The notes: generated by a model from the sequence alone, not told the origin. Numbered from the stretch's first letter, positions 11,674 to 22,087 are shown. The stretch is 64,000 nt of DNA from Pseudomonas sp. C2B4 (GCF_013359695.1 NZ_JABFMU010000004.1:124001-188000); one strand, 5' to 3'. Translations and numbers: made by a program.

Positions 11674-12321
11674 TCAGTCGATTCCGCCCGTGAGGGTCGT
11701 CTGCTCAGCATAGTCGAGGTGTTTGACGAGCTGCGCGCGCAGCCGGGCACTTACCTCGGCAAATTCAATCGATCCTGCGTGATCGCTGAGCTGGGTCATC
11801 GCCAGCCCGGCATAGCCGCAGGGATTAATCCGTCGAAACGGTTCCAGGTTCATGTCCACGTTCAGGGCCAGGCCATGAAAGGAACAACCGTGGCGGATCC
11901 GCAGACCCAGGGACGCGATTTTCGCGCCATTGACGTAAACACCCGGCGCATCCGGCTTGGCCGCCGCCGTCACGCCGTAGCTGGCGAGCAGCTCGATCAG
12001 GCACAACTCCATGCGGGTCACCAGGTCACGCACGCCAAAACCCAGCTTGCGTACGTCCAGCAGCAGGTAAGCCACCAGTTGCCCCGGGCCGTGATACGTC
12101 ACCTGGCCACCGCGATCGACCTGCACCACCGGGATATCTCCCGGCAGCAACAGATGCTCGGCCTTGCCGGCCTGCCCCTGGGTGAAGACCGGCGGGTGCT
12201 CGACCAGCCAGATCTCGTCGGCGGCATCGCTGCCGCGTTCGTTGGTGAAGCGCTGCATGGCATGCCAGACCGGCTCGTAAGCCATCTGGCCGAGCTCGCG
12301 AAAGCCCAGCGTGCCGGACAT
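11674..12321 (-). CDS. lipB: Octanoyl-[ACP]:protein octanoyltransferase
   Basis: LipB moves octanoate from acyl carrier protein to lipoyl domains, the step before LipA. It has the family motifs [37 protein letters not shown] (Lys) and [14 protein letters not shown] (catalytic Cys). The ATG at 12321 overlaps the preceding stop in TGATG; an in-frame GTG sits 3 bp earlier. The order ybeD-lipB-lipA is the conserved lipoylation operon. Confidence 0.97.
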   Translation of the reverse strand: MSGTLGFRELGQMAYEPVWHAMQRFTNERGSDAADEIWLVEHPPVFTQGQAGKAEHLLLPGDIPVVQVDRGGQVTYHGPGQLVAYLLLDVRKLGFGVRDLVTRMELCLIELLASYGVTAAAKPDAPGVYVNGAKIASLGLRIRHGCSFHGLALNVDMNLEPFRRINPCGYAGLAMTQLSDHAGSIEFAEVSARLRAQLVKHLDYAEQTTLTGGID

Positions 12322-12596
12322 CACAACACCATGTGCACGAAGCCGGTAGCCCGCAGTTCGCTGTTGATGTTGTACAGCTGGTCCTGGTCGGTAGCGACGA
12401 TGTGCAACTGAATCGTGGTGTATTTGCCGTTGGTGCTCTGGCGTTCATCCACACGGTCATGGTTGATCGTCGCGTGTTTCTTGACGATCTCGATGATCTT
12501 GTCTTTGTTGCCCACACCGGTATCGCTGATCACCTTAACCGGGTAATCAACGTTGGGGAATTCGATCTTAGGCGCCTTTACTTCGGTATCGGTCAT
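12321..12596 (-). CDS. ybeD: DUF493 (YbeD-like) protein
   Basis: The 91-residue product matches the YbeD/DUF493 family ([18 protein letters not shown] start, [12 protein letters not shown] end), a small ferredoxin-like alpha/beta fold. It usually lies between dacA and lipB. Its exact role is not established; the fold resembles small regulatory domains. Its stop codon overlaps the lipB start, which suggests translational coupling. Confidence 0.92.
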   Translation of the reverse strand: MTDTEVKAPKIEFPNVDYPVKVISDTGVGNKDKIIEIVKKHATINHDRVDERQSTNGKYTTIQLHIVATDQDQLYNINSELRATGFVHMVL

Positions 12597-12632
12597 GGCG
12601 TAACGGCCTCGTAAGCGTAAGCCGTGGCGACG

Positions 12633-12667
12633 GCATGGCCCCGCACCGGATCAGCGCGGGGCCATGC
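12633..12667 (-). other. Hairpin between dacA and ybeD
   Basis: A perfect 12-bp GC-rich inverted repeat (12633-12644 and 12656-12667) with an 11-nt loop lies just after dacA. There is no U-tract, so it may be a processing or mRNA-stability element between two cotranscribed genes. Confidence 0.5.
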
Positions 12668-12679
12668 AGGTGCACACTA

Positions 12680-13837
12680 TCAGTTGAACAAGCCGTAGAA
12701 GAATAGACGGATGCTATCCCACATGCGACGGAAGATACCACCCTCTTCGACGCCATCCAGAGCGATCAGGTCGGCGCTGTGCACCACCTTGTCTTCCAGT
12801 TTGACTTCGACTTTACCGATCACGTCGCCCTTGGCGATGGGTGCAACCAGTTGCGGGTTCATGGTCATGCTGGCAGCGAGCTTTTTCAGCTGGCCTTTAG
12901 GCAGGGTCATGGTCAGGTCTTCAGCCAGACCGGCCTTGACCTGATTGGTGGAGCCTTTCCAGACAGGTGCCTGAGCCAGCTCGGCGCCTTTCTGATAGAA
13001 CGTCTGGGTTTCGAAGAAACGGAAACCGTAGGTCAGCAGTTTCTGGGTCTCGGCGGCGCGAGCCACTTCGCTGTTGGTGCCGAACACCACGGCGATCAGG
13101 CGCATGCCATCACGTACGGCCGAGGACACCATGCAGTAGCCCGCTTCGTCGGTGTGGCCGGTTTTCAGGCCATCGACCGTCTTGTCGCGCCACAGCAGCA
13201 GGTTACGGTTCGGTTGTTTGATGCCGTTCCAGAAGAACTCTTTCTGCGAATAGATCGCGTAGTGAGCCGGGTCTTCGTGGATGATTGCGCGAGCCAGCAC
13301 GGCCATGTCGTGAGCCGACGAGTAGTGCTCAGGGTGCGGCAGACCGGTCGGGTTCATGAAGTGGGTATTGGTCATGCCCAGGTCGGCAACGGTTTTGTTC
13401 ATCAGGTCGGCGAACGCGTCTTCGCTGCCGGCGATGTGCTCGGCCACCGCGACACTGGCGTCGTTACCCGACTGGATGATGATGCCGTGCAGCAAGTCGC
13501 TGACCGTCACCTGCGAGCCAACCTTGATGAACATCCGCGAACCGCCGGTACGCCAGGCATTTTCGCTGACGGTCACCGGATCGTTTTCACCGATCTGGCC
13601 ACGACGAATTTCCAGAGTCGCGATGTACGCTGTCATCAGCTTGGTCAGGCTGGCTGGCGGCAGGCGCTGGTCACCGTTGTTTTCGACCAGCACGTTGCCG
13701 CTGCTGGCGTCCATGAGCACGTAGGCCTTGGCGGCCAGTTGCGGTGGCGACGGCATCATCTCGACCGCGAACGCGGCGGGTGAGAGGAGCAGCGGGACTA
13801 GAAGGCACAGGCGTTTGGCAAAGGTGGTGATGTTCAT
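12680..13837 (-). CDS. dacA: D-alanyl-D-alanine carboxypeptidase (PBP5/6 type)
   Basis: This periplasmic enzyme trims the terminal D-Ala of pentapeptides. It has a signal peptide (cleavage near AFA-VE, residue 25), the SxxK motif SLTK with Ser63, SGN at 123-125 and KTG at 225-227. A C-terminal beta domain is followed by an amphipathic anchor helix (FRRMWDSIRLFFYGLF). The 385-residue length is typical. P. aeruginosa calls the orthologue at this place dacC (recalled). It sits between rlpA and ybeD in the leftward block. Confidence 0.96.
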   Translation of the reverse strand: MNITTFAKRLCLLVPLLLSPAAFAVEMMPSPPQLAAKAYVLMDASSGNVLVENNGDQRLPPASLTKLMTAYIATLEIRRGQIGENDPVTVSENAWRTGGSRMFIKVGSQVTVSDLLHGIIIQSGNDASVAVAEHIAGSEDAFADLMNKTVADLGMTNTHFMNPTGLPHPEHYSSAHDMAVLARAIIHEDPAHYAIYSQKEFFWNGIKQPNRNLLLWRDKTVDGLKTGHTDEAGYCMVSSAVRDGMRLIAVVFGTNSEVARAAETQKLLTYGFRFFETQTFYQKGAELAQAPVWKGSTNQVKAGLAEDLTMTLPKGQLKKLAASMTMNPQLVAPIAKGDVIGKVEVKLEDKVVHSADLIALDGVEEGGIFRRMWDSIRLFFYGLFN

Positions 13838-14019
13838 CCGTCTCTCGAAATCGCTAATGGAAACTTGCCCGTAGGCAAAAACTAATCAGACAGCTTCTTA
13901 AAGGCTGTCGCGTGTTCAGTTGCTCACTCCGTAGCCCTGTGCCGGGCTTTTGTTCTTCAACGAGCCAACAACCTGGTTCATCCCCGACTGCAGATGAACC
14001 GTCAATCAAGTCCTACATT

Positions 14020-15030
14020 TTACTCAGTCACAACGCTCGGCGAACCAAGGTTGGCCAGGCGCACACTGTTCTGCACTTGCTGGATTTCACCCGGCGAACC
14101 GATCGGCCCCAGGCGAACCCGATGCAGCGTCTGCTGGTTGCGCACTATCGAGCTGATGAACACCGGAGCGCTCACCATCCCGCTGAGCTTGGACCTCAGG
14201 AGTTCTGCAGCGTCCGGGTTGGCGAACGCGCCCACCTGCAGATACTGGCCAGAGGCTGGTGCAGAAGCGTTTTTTTTTGCATCCGCAAGTTGTACAGGGA
14301 CAACGGCAGCCGCGTGTTGCTGCGGCGGAGGCGTCCATTGCTCGACGGTACCGGCCGAAGCCGTAATCACCGGGGCGCTATTCTGCGCGACTTGCGGCTC
14401 GTTGAGCATTAAAGGCGCCGGACGGCCTTTGGCCGCCCACCACTGCTGCGGGTCGATGCCTTCGACCTTGACCCGCGCGGTGCCGGTTTCGGCATAACCG
14501 AGCTTCTTGGCGGCCGCGTAGGACAGGTCGATGATCCGGTCCGAATAGAACGGCCCGCGGTCATTGACCCGCAGGATCACGGTCCTGTTGTTGTCCAGGT
14601 TGGTCACCCGGACGTAACTGGGCAACGGCAAAGTCTTGTGCGCGGCGCTCATGCCATACAGGTCATAGACTTCGCCGTTGGCGGTGTTCTGCCCATGGAA
14701 TTTGGTGCCGTACCAGGACGCCGTACCCGAGGCCACGTAGGTCTTGGATTCCTGCAAGGGGAAATAGGTCTTGCCCAGCACGGTGTAGGGGTTGGCCTTG
14801 TACGGACCGGTGTGCAAGGTTGGCGTGGCATCCGGGATGCGCGAAACGTCAACGTCCCACCAGGGCGCGCCATCCTTGTGGGCACGGTTGATGTCCAGCC
14901 CCGGCGCCGAGCGCACGGCGGTGGAGGATTTCTGCGTCGGCGCGCGGCTGGTCGAACAACTGGCGACCAACACGGCCAACGCTGCAAATGCCACCAGCTT
15001 CAGGGGTTTATTCAAAGGCAATGCCCGCAT
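14020..15030 (-). CDS. rlpA: Septal-ring lytic transglycosylase RlpA
   Basis: RlpA is an outer-membrane lipoprotein that cleaves stem-peptide-free glycan strands at the septum in pseudomonads. The signal peptide ends in VASC (Cys25). A double-psi beta-barrel domain follows (about 95-190), with ASWYGTKFHGQNTANGE and RVNDRGPF carrying the catalytic Asp. The C-terminal SPOR domain (about 262-333, GQYLQVGAFANPDAAELL) binds denuded peptidoglycan. The start is 1 bp from the end of the mltB gene, so they are cotranscribed. The linker is Ala/Pro-rich. Confidence 0.96.
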   Translation of the reverse strand: MRALPLNKPLKLVAFAALAVLVASCSTSRAPTQKSSTAVRSAPGLDINRAHKDGAPWWDVDVSRIPDATPTLHTGPYKANPYTVLGKTYFPLQESKTYVASGTASWYGTKFHGQNTANGEVYDLYGMSAAHKTLPLPSYVRVTNLDNNRTVILRVNDRGPFYSDRIIDLSYAAAKKLGYAETGTARVKVEGIDPQQWWAAKGRPAPLMLNEPQVAQNSAPVITASAGTVEQWTPPPQQHAAAVVPVQLADAKKNASAPASGQYLQVGAFANPDAAELLRSKLSGMVSAPVFISSIVRNQQTLHRVRLGPIGSPGEIQQVQNSVRLANLGSPSVVTE

Positions 15031-16040
15031 TACTTGACGCCCCGTGCTTGGACCAGCTGTTCAGACAGTTGATGTACCGCCATGGCGTACATCACGCTGC
15101 GGTTATATCGCGTGATTGCGTAAAAATTCTTCAGGCCCATCCAGTATTCGGGGCCATTGTCGCCTTCCAGGCGGAAAGCGGTAACCGGCATATCATCGCG
15201 CAGCGCATCATGACTTGACCAGCCCAGGGCCCGCAACTCTCCAACGGTTTTAGCCGGCTCGATACCGGTGGTCAAACCTTCGTCCACCTGGTCGCCCCGT
15301 ACATCGGCGCGGCTGACCACCGCTTCGCCGGCGACCCAGCCGTGACGCTTGAAATAACTGGCGACGCTGCCGATGGCATCGTCCGGGTTGTTCCAGATAT
15401 TGATGTGGCCGTCACCGTCGAAATCCACCGCATAAGCACGAAAGCTGCTAGGCATGAACTGCGGCAAGCCCATCGCACCGGCATAAGAGCCTTTGAGGGT
15501 CAGCGGGTCAACCTGCTCTTCCCGGGCCAGCAACAGGAACTCACGTAACTCCTTGCGGAAAAATTCGGCTCGGGGAGGATAGTCAAACCCCAGCGTCGAC
15601 AAGGCATCGATGACGCGGAAATTTCCGGTATTGCGGCCGAAAAAGGTCTCGACACCGATGATCGAAACGATGACCTGTGCTGGCACACCATATTCCTGCT
15701 CGGCGCGGGCCAGTACAGCCTCATGCTGACGCCAGAAGTCCACGCCACGGGCGATACGCGCATCGGTGATGAACATCGGCCGATATTCATTCCACTGTTT
15801 CACCCGCTCGGCGGGTTTCGAAATGGCGTCCAGAATCGACTGCTTGCGCTCGGCTTCGCGGAACACGCCCATCAGCTGCTCACCGGCGAATCCATAGTCG
15901 CGGGTCATTTCGCCGACAAACTCCGCCACTTGGGGCGAGCCTTCGTAATCGCCGGCCAACGCTTCCTGCGCGGTGCCAAGGATGCTTACCAGGCCGACCC
16001 ATGGCGCGTATCGAGTCGCCCAGCCACGCATTACTTGCAT
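15030..16040 (-). CDS. mltB: Lytic murein transglycosylase B (SltB1 type)
   Basis: A family 3 lytic transglycosylase in the periplasm. The catalytic Glu is in SIIGVETFFGRNTG, and the YAGAMGLPQFMPSSF and DFDGDGHINIW motifs are present. The start at 16040 (MQVMRGWATRY) is chosen because GGTGAAGAG lies just upstream; it gives a signal peptide without a clear lipobox, so it may be soluble like P. aeruginosa SltB1. The frame is open to 16076, inside rodA. It lies between rodA and rlpA in the elongation operon and lacks the C-terminal binding domain of the paralogue at 8105. Confidence 0.94.
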   Translation of the reverse strand: MQVMRGWATRYAPWVGLVSILGTAQEALAGDYEGSPQVAEFVGEMTRDYGFAGEQLMGVFREAERKQSILDAISKPAERVKQWNEYRPMFITDARIARGVDFWRQHEAVLARAEQEYGVPAQVIVSIIGVETFFGRNTGNFRVIDALSTLGFDYPPRAEFFRKELREFLLLAREEQVDPLTLKGSYAGAMGLPQFMPSSFRAYAVDFDGDGHINIWNNPDDAIGSVASYFKRHGWVAGEAVVSRADVRGDQVDEGLTTGIEPAKTVGELRALGWSSHDALRDDMPVTAFRLEGDNGPEYWMGLKNFYAITRYNRSVMYAMAVHQLSEQLVQARGVK

Positions 16041-16057
16041 TGAACTCTTCACCTTAT

Positions 16058-17203
16058 TCAAACCTGCGCGATCCACTTGCGATGGGTATGGATCGACATC
16101 AAAACCCCAAACGCTGACAGCAGCGTCACCAGCGAAGTTCCTCCGTAGCTAATGAACGGCAACGGCACCCCCACCACCGGCAACAGGCCACTGACCATAC
16201 CGATGTTGACGAAAACATAAACAAAAAACGTCATGGTCAGAGCGCCCGCCAGCAGCTTGCCGAACAGGGTCTGGGCCTGGGCGGTGATCACCAGCCCACG
16301 ACCGATCAATAGCAGATAGATCAGCAGCAATGCGCAGATACCGACCAGGCCGAACTCTTCCCCCATCACCGCGATGATGAAGTCGGTATGGCTTTCCGGA
16401 AGGAAATCCAGGTGCGACTGGGTGCCCAGCAGCCAACCCTTGCCGAATACGCCACCAGAACCGATGGCGGCCTTGGACTGAATGATGTTCCAGCCGGTAC
16501 CCAGCGGATCGCTTTCCGGATCGAGGAACGTCAGGATCCGCTGCTTCTGGTAGTCATGCATGATGAAGAACCACATGGCAATGGCCACGGGTACGGCAGC
16601 CGCGAGCACACTGAGAATCCAGCGCCAGCGCAGGCCACCCATGAACAGCACGAACGCCCCACCGGCCAGGATCAACAGCGAGGTGCCGAGGTCCGGTTGA
16701 CGCACGATCAGAATGAAGGGAACACCGATCAGCATCAGACTGATGCCCACGTGCTTGAGCTGCGGCGGCAAGGTGCGCTTGGACAGGTACCAGGCAATGG
16801 TCGCCGGCATCAGAATCTTCATGAACTCCGATGGCTGGAAGCGAATGACCCCCGGGATGTTGATCCAGCGGGTCGCGCCCATGGCGTTATGACCCATGAC
16901 GTCCACCACCACCAGCAACAGCACGCCGATCACATAGCCGACCGGCACCCAGCGGGCCATGAAGCGCGGCTCGAACTGAGCGATGACGATCATCGACACC
17001 AGGCCGATACCGAACGAAGTCGCCTGTTTGGCCAGCAGGTCCCAACTCTTGCCGCTGGCCGAATAAAGCACGAACAGACTGCCGGCGGCGAGGGTCAGCA
17101 GCAGGATCAGCAACACACCGTCGATGTGCATGCGTTGCAGCAGCGTGGCACGGCGACGCATCACATCCTCGCTGGAGAGCATGCGATCGAAATTACTCTT
17201 CAC
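16058..17203 (-). CDS. rodA: Rod-shape peptidoglycan glycosyltransferase RodA
   Basis: RodA is a SEDS-family glycosyltransferase that polymerises lipid II in the elongasome with PBP2. About ten membrane segments are visible, with family motifs QPDLGTSLLIL, LDPESDPLGTGWNIIQSKAAIGSGG and the final VPLPFISYGGTSL. The start is set at GTG 17203 (VKSNFDRML): GGAGG lies about 10 bp upstream and overlap with mrdA is 11 bp. ATGs at 17182 and 17161 are alternatives. It is coupled to mrdA, its functional partner. Confidence 0.94.
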   Translation of the reverse strand: MKSNFDRMLSSEDVMRRRATLLQRMHIDGVLLILLLTLAAGSLFVLYSASGKSWDLLAKQATSFGIGLVSMIVIAQFEPRFMARWVPVGYVIGVLLLVVVDVMGHNAMGATRWINIPGVIRFQPSEFMKILMPATIAWYLSKRTLPPQLKHVGISLMLIGVPFILIVRQPDLGTSLLILAGGAFVLFMGGLRWRWILSVLAAAVPVAIAMWFFIMHDYQKQRILTFLDPESDPLGTGWNIIQSKAAIGSGGVFGKGWLLGTQSHLDFLPESHTDFIIAVMGEEFGLVGICALLLIYLLLIGRGLVITAQAQTLFGKLLAGALTMTFFVYVFVNIGMVSGLLPVVGVPLPFISYGGTSLVTLLSAFGVLMSIHTHRKWIAQV

Positions 17204-19088
17204 GGGCCGTAGCCTCCGCACTGATAGGATTGGCGTATTCAGGCTTGAGGTGGCCATCCTGGTCCAGCAGCCAGGCGTCCATGACCTGGCGCACCACCGG
17301 CGCGGCCACGCCAGAGCCGGACTCGCCGTTCTCGACCATCACCGAGACCACGATCTTCGGGTCATCGGCCGGTGCAAAGCCGACAAACAAGGCGTGGTCG
17401 CGATGGCGTTCCTGCACTTTGGAGCGGTCGTACTTCTCGCCCTGCTTGATCGCGACCACCTGGGCCGTACCACTCTTGCCGGCGATCCGGTACTGCGCAC
17501 CGATCGAGGCCTTGCGCGCGGTGCCCCGGGCGCCGTGCATTACCTGCTGCATGCCATGGTTCACCCGGGTCCAGTCCGCTGGATCGCGCAGAATGATGTC
17601 CGGCATCGGATTGTGATCCACCGGCTTTTCGCCTTCGATGGTCTTGGCCAGGTGCGGACGGTTCCAGATACCTTTGTTGGCCACCAATGCCGTGGCCTGG
17701 GCCAGTTGCAACGGTGTCGACTGCATATAGCCCTGACCGATCCCGAGAATCAGTGTTTCCCCCGGGAACCACGCCTGACGACGCGTCGCGCGCTTCCATT
17801 CCCGGGTCGGCATCAACCCCGGCGACTCCTCGAACATGTCCAGGGAGACTTTCTGACCGATACCGAACTTGGTCATGTACGCCGACAACCGATCGATCCC
17901 CAGCTTATGGGCCAGGTCGTAGAAATAGGTGTCGTTGGAACGCATGATCGCGGTGTCGAGGTCGACGAAACCGTCACCGGTACGGTTCCAGTTGCGGTAT
18001 TTGTGATCGTAGTTGGGCAGCATGTAGTAGCCGGGGTCGAACACCCGGGACGAGGCCGTCACCACCCCCGCATCCAGGCCGGCAATCGCCACCGCCGGCT
18101 TGATCGTCGAGCCCGGCGGGTACAGACCACGCAACACGCGGTTGAACAGCGGCCGATCGATGGAATCGCGCAGCTCGGAGTAAGCCTTGAAGCTGATGCC
18201 GGTCACGAACAGGTTCGGGTCGAAACTCGGTTGGCTGACCATCGCCAGCACTTCACCGGTTTTCGGGTCCAGCGCCACGACCGCACCGCGACGACCGCCC
18301 AGCGCGGCTTCGGCGGCTTCCTGCAATTTGATGTCCAGGCTCAGGACGATGTCCTTGCCGGGAATCGGATCGGTACGCTTGAGGACCCGCAAAACGCGGC
18401 CCCGGGCGTTGGTTTCGACTTCCTCGTAACCCACCTGGCCGTGCAATTCCGGCTCGTAGAACCGTTCGATGCCGGTTTTACCGATGTGGTGAGTGCCGCT
18501 GTAATTGACCGGATCGAGTGATTTCAGCTCTTTCTCGTTGATTCGACCCATGTAGCCCACCGAGTGCGCAAAGTGCGCGCCCTGCGGATAGTGTCGAACC
18601 AGCTGCGCGACCACTTCCACCCCCGGCAGCCGGAACTGGTTCACGGCAATCCGCGCGATCTGCTCTTCGGTCAGCTCGAACAGGATCGGCACCGGCTCGA
18701 ATGGCCGGCGCCCCTGACGCATGCGTTTCTCGAAAATGACCCGGTCTTCGGGCGTCAACTCCAGCACCTCGACGATCACGTCGAGCACTTGTTGCCAGTC
18801 ACCGGAGCGTTCACGGGTCATGCTCAGACTGAAGCTCGGCCGGTTATCGGCAATGACTACGCCGTTACGGTCGAAAATCAATCCGCGAGTTGGCGGAATC
18901 GGCTGCACATGGACGCGGTTGTTCTCCGACAGGGTCGAGTGGTACTCGTACTGGATCACCTGCAGGAAATACAGCCGCGCGATCAGCACACCGATCAGCG
19001 CCACCACTGCAATTGCCCCGAACACGACGCGGCCACGCACCAGACGGGCGTCTTTTTCGTGGTCCTTGATGCGGATCGGCTGGGACAT
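17193..19088 (-). CDS. mrdA: Penicillin-binding protein 2 (elongation transpeptidase)
   Basis: PBP2 crosslinks side-wall peptidoglycan and activates RodA. It has one N-terminal membrane helix (about residues 20-42), the PBP dimer (pedestal) domain and the transpeptidase domain. The active serine is Ser327 in PPGSTIKPA; the SND-type motif (RSNDTYFYDL) and the KSGTAQVV triad motif follow. The start at 19088 (MSQPIRIKDHEK) is the family start; the frame opens earlier but overlaps rlmH. At 631 residues it is normal. Order rlmH-mrdA-rodA-mltB-rlpA is conserved. Confidence 0.97.
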   Translation of the reverse strand: MSQPIRIKDHEKDARLVRGRVVFGAIAVVALIGVLIARLYFLQVIQYEYHSTLSENNRVHVQPIPPTRGLIFDRNGVVIADNRPSFSLSMTRERSGDWQQVLDVIVEVLELTPEDRVIFEKRMRQGRRPFEPVPILFELTEEQIARIAVNQFRLPGVEVVAQLVRHYPQGAHFAHSVGYMGRINEKELKSLDPVNYSGTHHIGKTGIERFYEPELHGQVGYEEVETNARGRVLRVLKRTDPIPGKDIVLSLDIKLQEAAEAALGGRRGAVVALDPKTGEVLAMVSQPSFDPNLFVTGISFKAYSELRDSIDRPLFNRVLRGLYPPGSTIKPAVAIAGLDAGVVTASSRVFDPGYYMLPNYDHKYRNWNRTGDGFVDLDTAIMRSNDTYFYDLAHKLGIDRLSAYMTKFGIGQKVSLDMFEESPGLMPTREWKRATRRQAWFPGETLILGIGQGYMQSTPLQLAQATALVANKGIWNRPHLAKTIEGEKPVDHNPMPDIILRDPADWTRVNHGMQQVMHGARGTARKASIGAQYRIAGKSGTAQVVAIKQGEKYDRSKVQERHRDHALFVGFAPADDPKIVVSVMVENGESGSGVAAPVVRQVMDAWLLDQDGHLKPEYANPISAEATAREE

Positions 19089-19098
19089 GAGGGCAGAA

Positions 19099-19566
19099 CT
19101 ACTTGTGGTAAGGGTGGCCGGACAACACGGTCCAGGCACGATACAGCTGTTCGCCGATCAGAATGCGCACCAACGGGTGCGGCAACGTCAACGGCGAGAG
19201 CGACCAGCGCTGATCGGCGCGGGCGCAGACTTCCGGCGCCAGCCCTTCGGGGCCGCCGACCATGAAATTCACGGTGCGCGAATCAAGCCGCCAGCGATCG
19301 AGTTCGACCGCCAGTTGCTCGGTACTCCAGGGTTTGCCGTGGACTTCGAGGGTGACAACGCGCTCGTTCTGCCCGACCTTGGCCAGCATGGCTTCGCCTT
19401 CCTGACGGATGAAGCGCGCCACGTCGGCGTTCTTGCCACGGGTATTGAGCGGTATTTCCACCAGTTCCAGCGCCAGCTCGGACGGAAGACGCTTGGCATA
19501 TTCATGCCAGCCTTCTTCCACCCACTTGGGCATGCGTGAACCGACGGCGATCAGTCGCAGTCGCAC
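19099..19566 (-). CDS. rlmH: 23S rRNA pseudouridine-1915 N3-methyltransferase
   Basis: A SPOUT-fold methyltransferase that modifies pseudouridine 1915 in the 70S ribosome. The 155-residue length is standard. The knot region is visible as [18 protein letters not shown] and the C-terminal [18 protein letters not shown] motif. It follows rsfS by 9 bp, and the two ribosome-associated genes precede mrdA in the same direction. Confidence 0.97.
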   Translation of the reverse strand: MRLRLIAVGSRMPKWVEEGWHEYAKRLPSELALELVEIPLNTRGKNADVARFIRQEGEAMLAKVGQNERVVTLEVHGKPWSTEQLAVELDRWRLDSRTVNFMVGGPEGLAPEVCARADQRWSLSPLTLPHPLVRILIGEQLYRAWTVLSGHPYHK

Positions 19567-19575
19567 AGCCGTTCC

Positions 19576-20070
19576 TTATTCCTGGTCTTTGTTGAGCTTG
19601 TTGAAATGCTCGTGACCAACTTCAGGGCTGTGGTGCTTGCCATCGGCGGCACGGCTCTGCTCGGCACCTTTCCACAGGCGTTCCAGGTCGTAGAACTGGC
19701 GGGCATTGGAGGTCATCATGTGAACGATCACGTCGTCCATGTCCAGCAACACCCAGTCGCTGTCGCCCTTGCCTTCTTCACCCAGCGGCTTGATGCCCAG
19801 GGCTTTGACGGCTTCGCGAACCTTGTCCAGCATCGCGCCGATCTGGCGGTTGGAGGTACCGGTGGCGATGATCATGTAGTCGGTGATGCTCTGCTTGTCG
19901 CGAACGTCGATGACCAGCACGTCCTGGGCCTTGACGTCTTCCAGGGCCGCTACGGCGATCTTGACCAGCTCGTCGCCTTTAGGCGGCTCGGCAGCGAGAA
20001 CTTTCTCCGGCAGCGGAGCACTCTTGAACGTGCCTTTGCGCTTCACTTTGTTTACGTCGTTGTTCGTCAT
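19576..20070 (-). CDS. rsfS: Ribosomal silencing factor RsfS
   Basis: RsfS binds uL14 on the large subunit and blocks subunit joining in slow growth. The core Iojap domain (about residues 35-140) carries DVLVIDVRDKQSITDYMIIATGTSNRQ and WVLLDMDDVIVHMMTSNARQFYDLERLW. A basic, Lys-rich N-terminal extension of about 25 residues and a His-rich tail are additions relative to E. coli. The gene lies between nadD and rlmH on the same strand. Confidence 0.96.
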   Translation of the reverse strand: MTNNDVNKVKRKGTFKSAPLPEKVLAAEPPKGDELVKIAVAALEDVKAQDVLVIDVRDKQSITDYMIIATGTSNRQIGAMLDKVREAVKALGIKPLGEEGKGDSDWVLLDMDDVIVHMMTSNARQFYDLERLWKGAEQSRAADGKHHSPEVGHEHFNKLNKDQE

Positions 20071-20142
20071 ATAAAACTCGTTTTGCTCGTATGTTCGGGC
20101 GCTTCAATACACGTTGTTGCCACGTGCCTTGAGCACTCCTAT

Positions 20143-20847
20143 TCAGTTCGACGCACGGTAAAGTCCGTGCGCATCGATGTAGGCCAGGACCGCGTCGGGC
20201 ACCAGGAAACGTACCGACTTACCGCTGGCCAGCAGTTGACGGATCTGGGTGGCGGATACCGCGAGCGGTGTCTGCCAGACGAATGCAATCTGTCCGCTCG
20301 GCCCTTTGAGGGCCAGCGGGTCGCTTACCGAGCGCGCTGCCAGCAGGTTGCGCAAGGCATCCGGCGGTTCGCTGTCGGCATCCGGGCGTTGCAGCACCAG
20401 GATGTGGCAATGCTGGAGCAACTCTTCCCAGCGGTGCCAAGTGGGCAGGCCGCAAAATGCGTCCCAGCCCAAAAGCAGAAAAACCTGGTCCTGCGCGGCC
20501 AGTTCGGCACGCATCAGTTCCAGGGTATCAATGGTGTAGGACGGCTTGTCCCGCTGCAATTCGCGGGCGTCCACCACCAACGGCGCCACACCGGCCACCG
20601 CGCACCGGACCATCGCCAGACGGTCCTTCGCCGACACCTGCGGCGTATCCCGATGGGGTGGCCTGGCACTCGGCACCAGGCGCAGCTCATCGAGCGCCAG
20701 CGATTCGGCGACTTCCAGCCCGCCGCGCAAATGGCCGACGTGTACCGGATCGAAGGTCCCGCCCAGTACGCCGATGCGTCTGGATCGGGGGGCAGACGGG
20801 TCTAGGTCGCCCAAGTCAGACCGACTCCTGTCCGCGCAACTGGCCAT
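20143..20847 (-). CDS. nadD: Nicotinate-nucleotide adenylyltransferase
   Basis: NadD makes deamido-NAD from nicotinate mononucleotide and ATP. The nucleotidyltransferase motif [12 protein letters not shown] and the C-terminal [10 protein letters not shown] motif (ISxTxxR type) are present, with the [19 protein letters not shown] signature between them. The frame given starts at ATG 20847 inside proA. The family usually starts four residues before RIGVLGG, where no ATG exists here; TTG at 20814 is the alternative, giving a shorter leader. The overlap with proA indicates coupling. Confidence 0.92.
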   Translation of the reverse strand: MASCADRSRSDLGDLDPSAPRSRRIGVLGGTFDPVHVGHLRGGLEVAESLALDELRLVPSARPPHRDTPQVSAKDRLAMVRCAVAGVAPLVVDARELQRDKPSYTIDTLELMRAELAAQDQVFLLLGWDAFCGLPTWHRWEELLQHCHILVLQRPDADSEPPDALRNLLAARSVSDPLALKGPSGQIAFVWQTPLAVSATQIRQLLASGKSVRFLVPDAVLAYIDAHGLYRASN

Positions 20848-22087
20848 CGCCGACCACGACGTACTTCTCGCAGGTCAGACCTTCGAGGCCGACCGGTCCG
20901 CGGGCATGCAGCTTATCAGTAGAAATGCCGATCTCGGCACCCAATCCATATTCGAAGCCATCGGCAAAGCAGGTTGGCGTGTTGATCATCACCGACGACG
21001 AGTCGACTTCAGCCACGAAACGCCGGGTGTCGCCCTGGTGTTCGCTGACGATCGAATCGGTGTGGTGAGAGCCGTAATGGTTGATGTGCTCGATGGCCTG
21101 CTCCAATCCGTCAACCACACGGATCGACAGAATCGGCGCCAGGTATTCGGTGCTCCAGTCTTCCTCGGTGGCCGGCAGCGCATCGATGATCGCCCGGGTG
21201 CGTTCGCAGCCGCGCAGCTCGACGCCTTTTTCGCGGAACTGGGCAGCCATCGACGGCAGGAAATCTTTGGCAACGATTTGATCGACCAGCAGCGTCTCCA
21301 TCGCACCGCAGATGCCATAGCGATAGGTCTTGGCGTTGAAAGCAATGCGCTGGGCTTTCGGCAGGTCGGCATGGGCACTGACGTAAACGTGGCAAATGCC
21401 GTCCAGATGCTTGATCACCGGGACGCGGGCATCGCGGCTGACCCGCTCGATCAGGCCACGGCCACCACGGGGCACGATGACATCAACGTACTCGGGCATG
21501 GTGATCAACGCGCCAACGGCGGCACGATCAGTGGTTTCGACCACTTGCACCACGGCAGCGGGCAGATCGGCTTCGGCCAGGCCACGCTGGATGCAGGCGG
21601 CAATGGCACGGTTGGAATGAATGGCTTCGGAGCCGCCGCGCAGGATGGTCGCGTTGCCGGATTTCAGGCACAGGCTGGCGGCATCGATGGTCACGTTCGG
21701 CCGCGATTCGTAAATGATGCCGATCACGCCCAGCGGCACGCGCATCTTGCCGACCTGAATCCCCGACGGCCGAAAGCTCATGTCACGGATCGCGCCGACC
21801 GGGTCCGGCAGCGCGGCTACCTGACGCAGCCCCACGATCATGCCGTCGATACGGGCCGGCGTCAGCGCCAGACGTTCAAGCAGCGCCGGTTCCAGACCAT
21901 TGGCGCGGCCAGCCGCCAGATCCAGCTCGTTGGCGGCGGTCAGCTCGGCGCGGGCAGCATCCAGCGCGTTGGCGGCGGCCTGCAGCGCGCGGTTCTTCTG
22001 CGCAGTGCTGGCACGGCCGATGACGCGGGAGGCCTCGCGGGCAGCGCGCCCCAGGCGGGTCATGTAGTCAAGAACGGACTCAGTCAT
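20816..22087 (-). CDS. proA: Gamma-glutamyl phosphate reductase
   Basis: ProA reduces gamma-glutamyl phosphate to glutamate semialdehyde in proline synthesis. The 423-residue protein has the aldehyde-dehydrogenase-like fold with the [27 protein letters not shown] and [10 protein letters not shown] motifs and the catalytic-Cys region [16 protein letters not shown]. The start at 22087 (MTESVLDYM) is the family start. nadD follows with overlap. It is the first gene of the long leftward block. Confidence 0.97.
   Translation of the reverse strand: MTESVLDYMTRLGRAAREASRVIGRASTAQKNRALQAAANALDAARAELTAANELDLAAGRANGLEPALLERLALTPARIDGMIVGLRQVAALPDPVGAIRDMSFRPSGIQVGKMRVPLGVIGIIYESRPNVTIDAASLCLKSGNATILRGGSEAIHSNRAIAACIQRGLAEADLPAAVVQVVETTDRAAVGALITMPEYVDVIVPRGGRGLIERVSRDARVPVIKHLDGICHVYVSAHADLPKAQRIAFNAKTYRYGICGAMETLLVDQIVAKDFLPSMAAQFREKGVELRGCERTRAIIDALPATEEDWSTEYLAPILSIRVVDGLEQAIEHINHYGSHHTDSIVSEHQGDTRRFVAEVDSSSVMINTPTCFADGFEYGLGAEIGISTDKLHARGPVGLEGLTCEKYVVVGDGQLRGQESV

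Noticed and set aside
11155..12411. 418-codon frame antisense to lipA and lipB
   Set aside because: Shadow; both sense genes have intact catalytic motifs.
17124..18521. 465-codon frame antisense to mrdA and rodA
   Set aside because: Codon-bias shadow; the opposite strand encodes clear PBP2 and RodA motifs.
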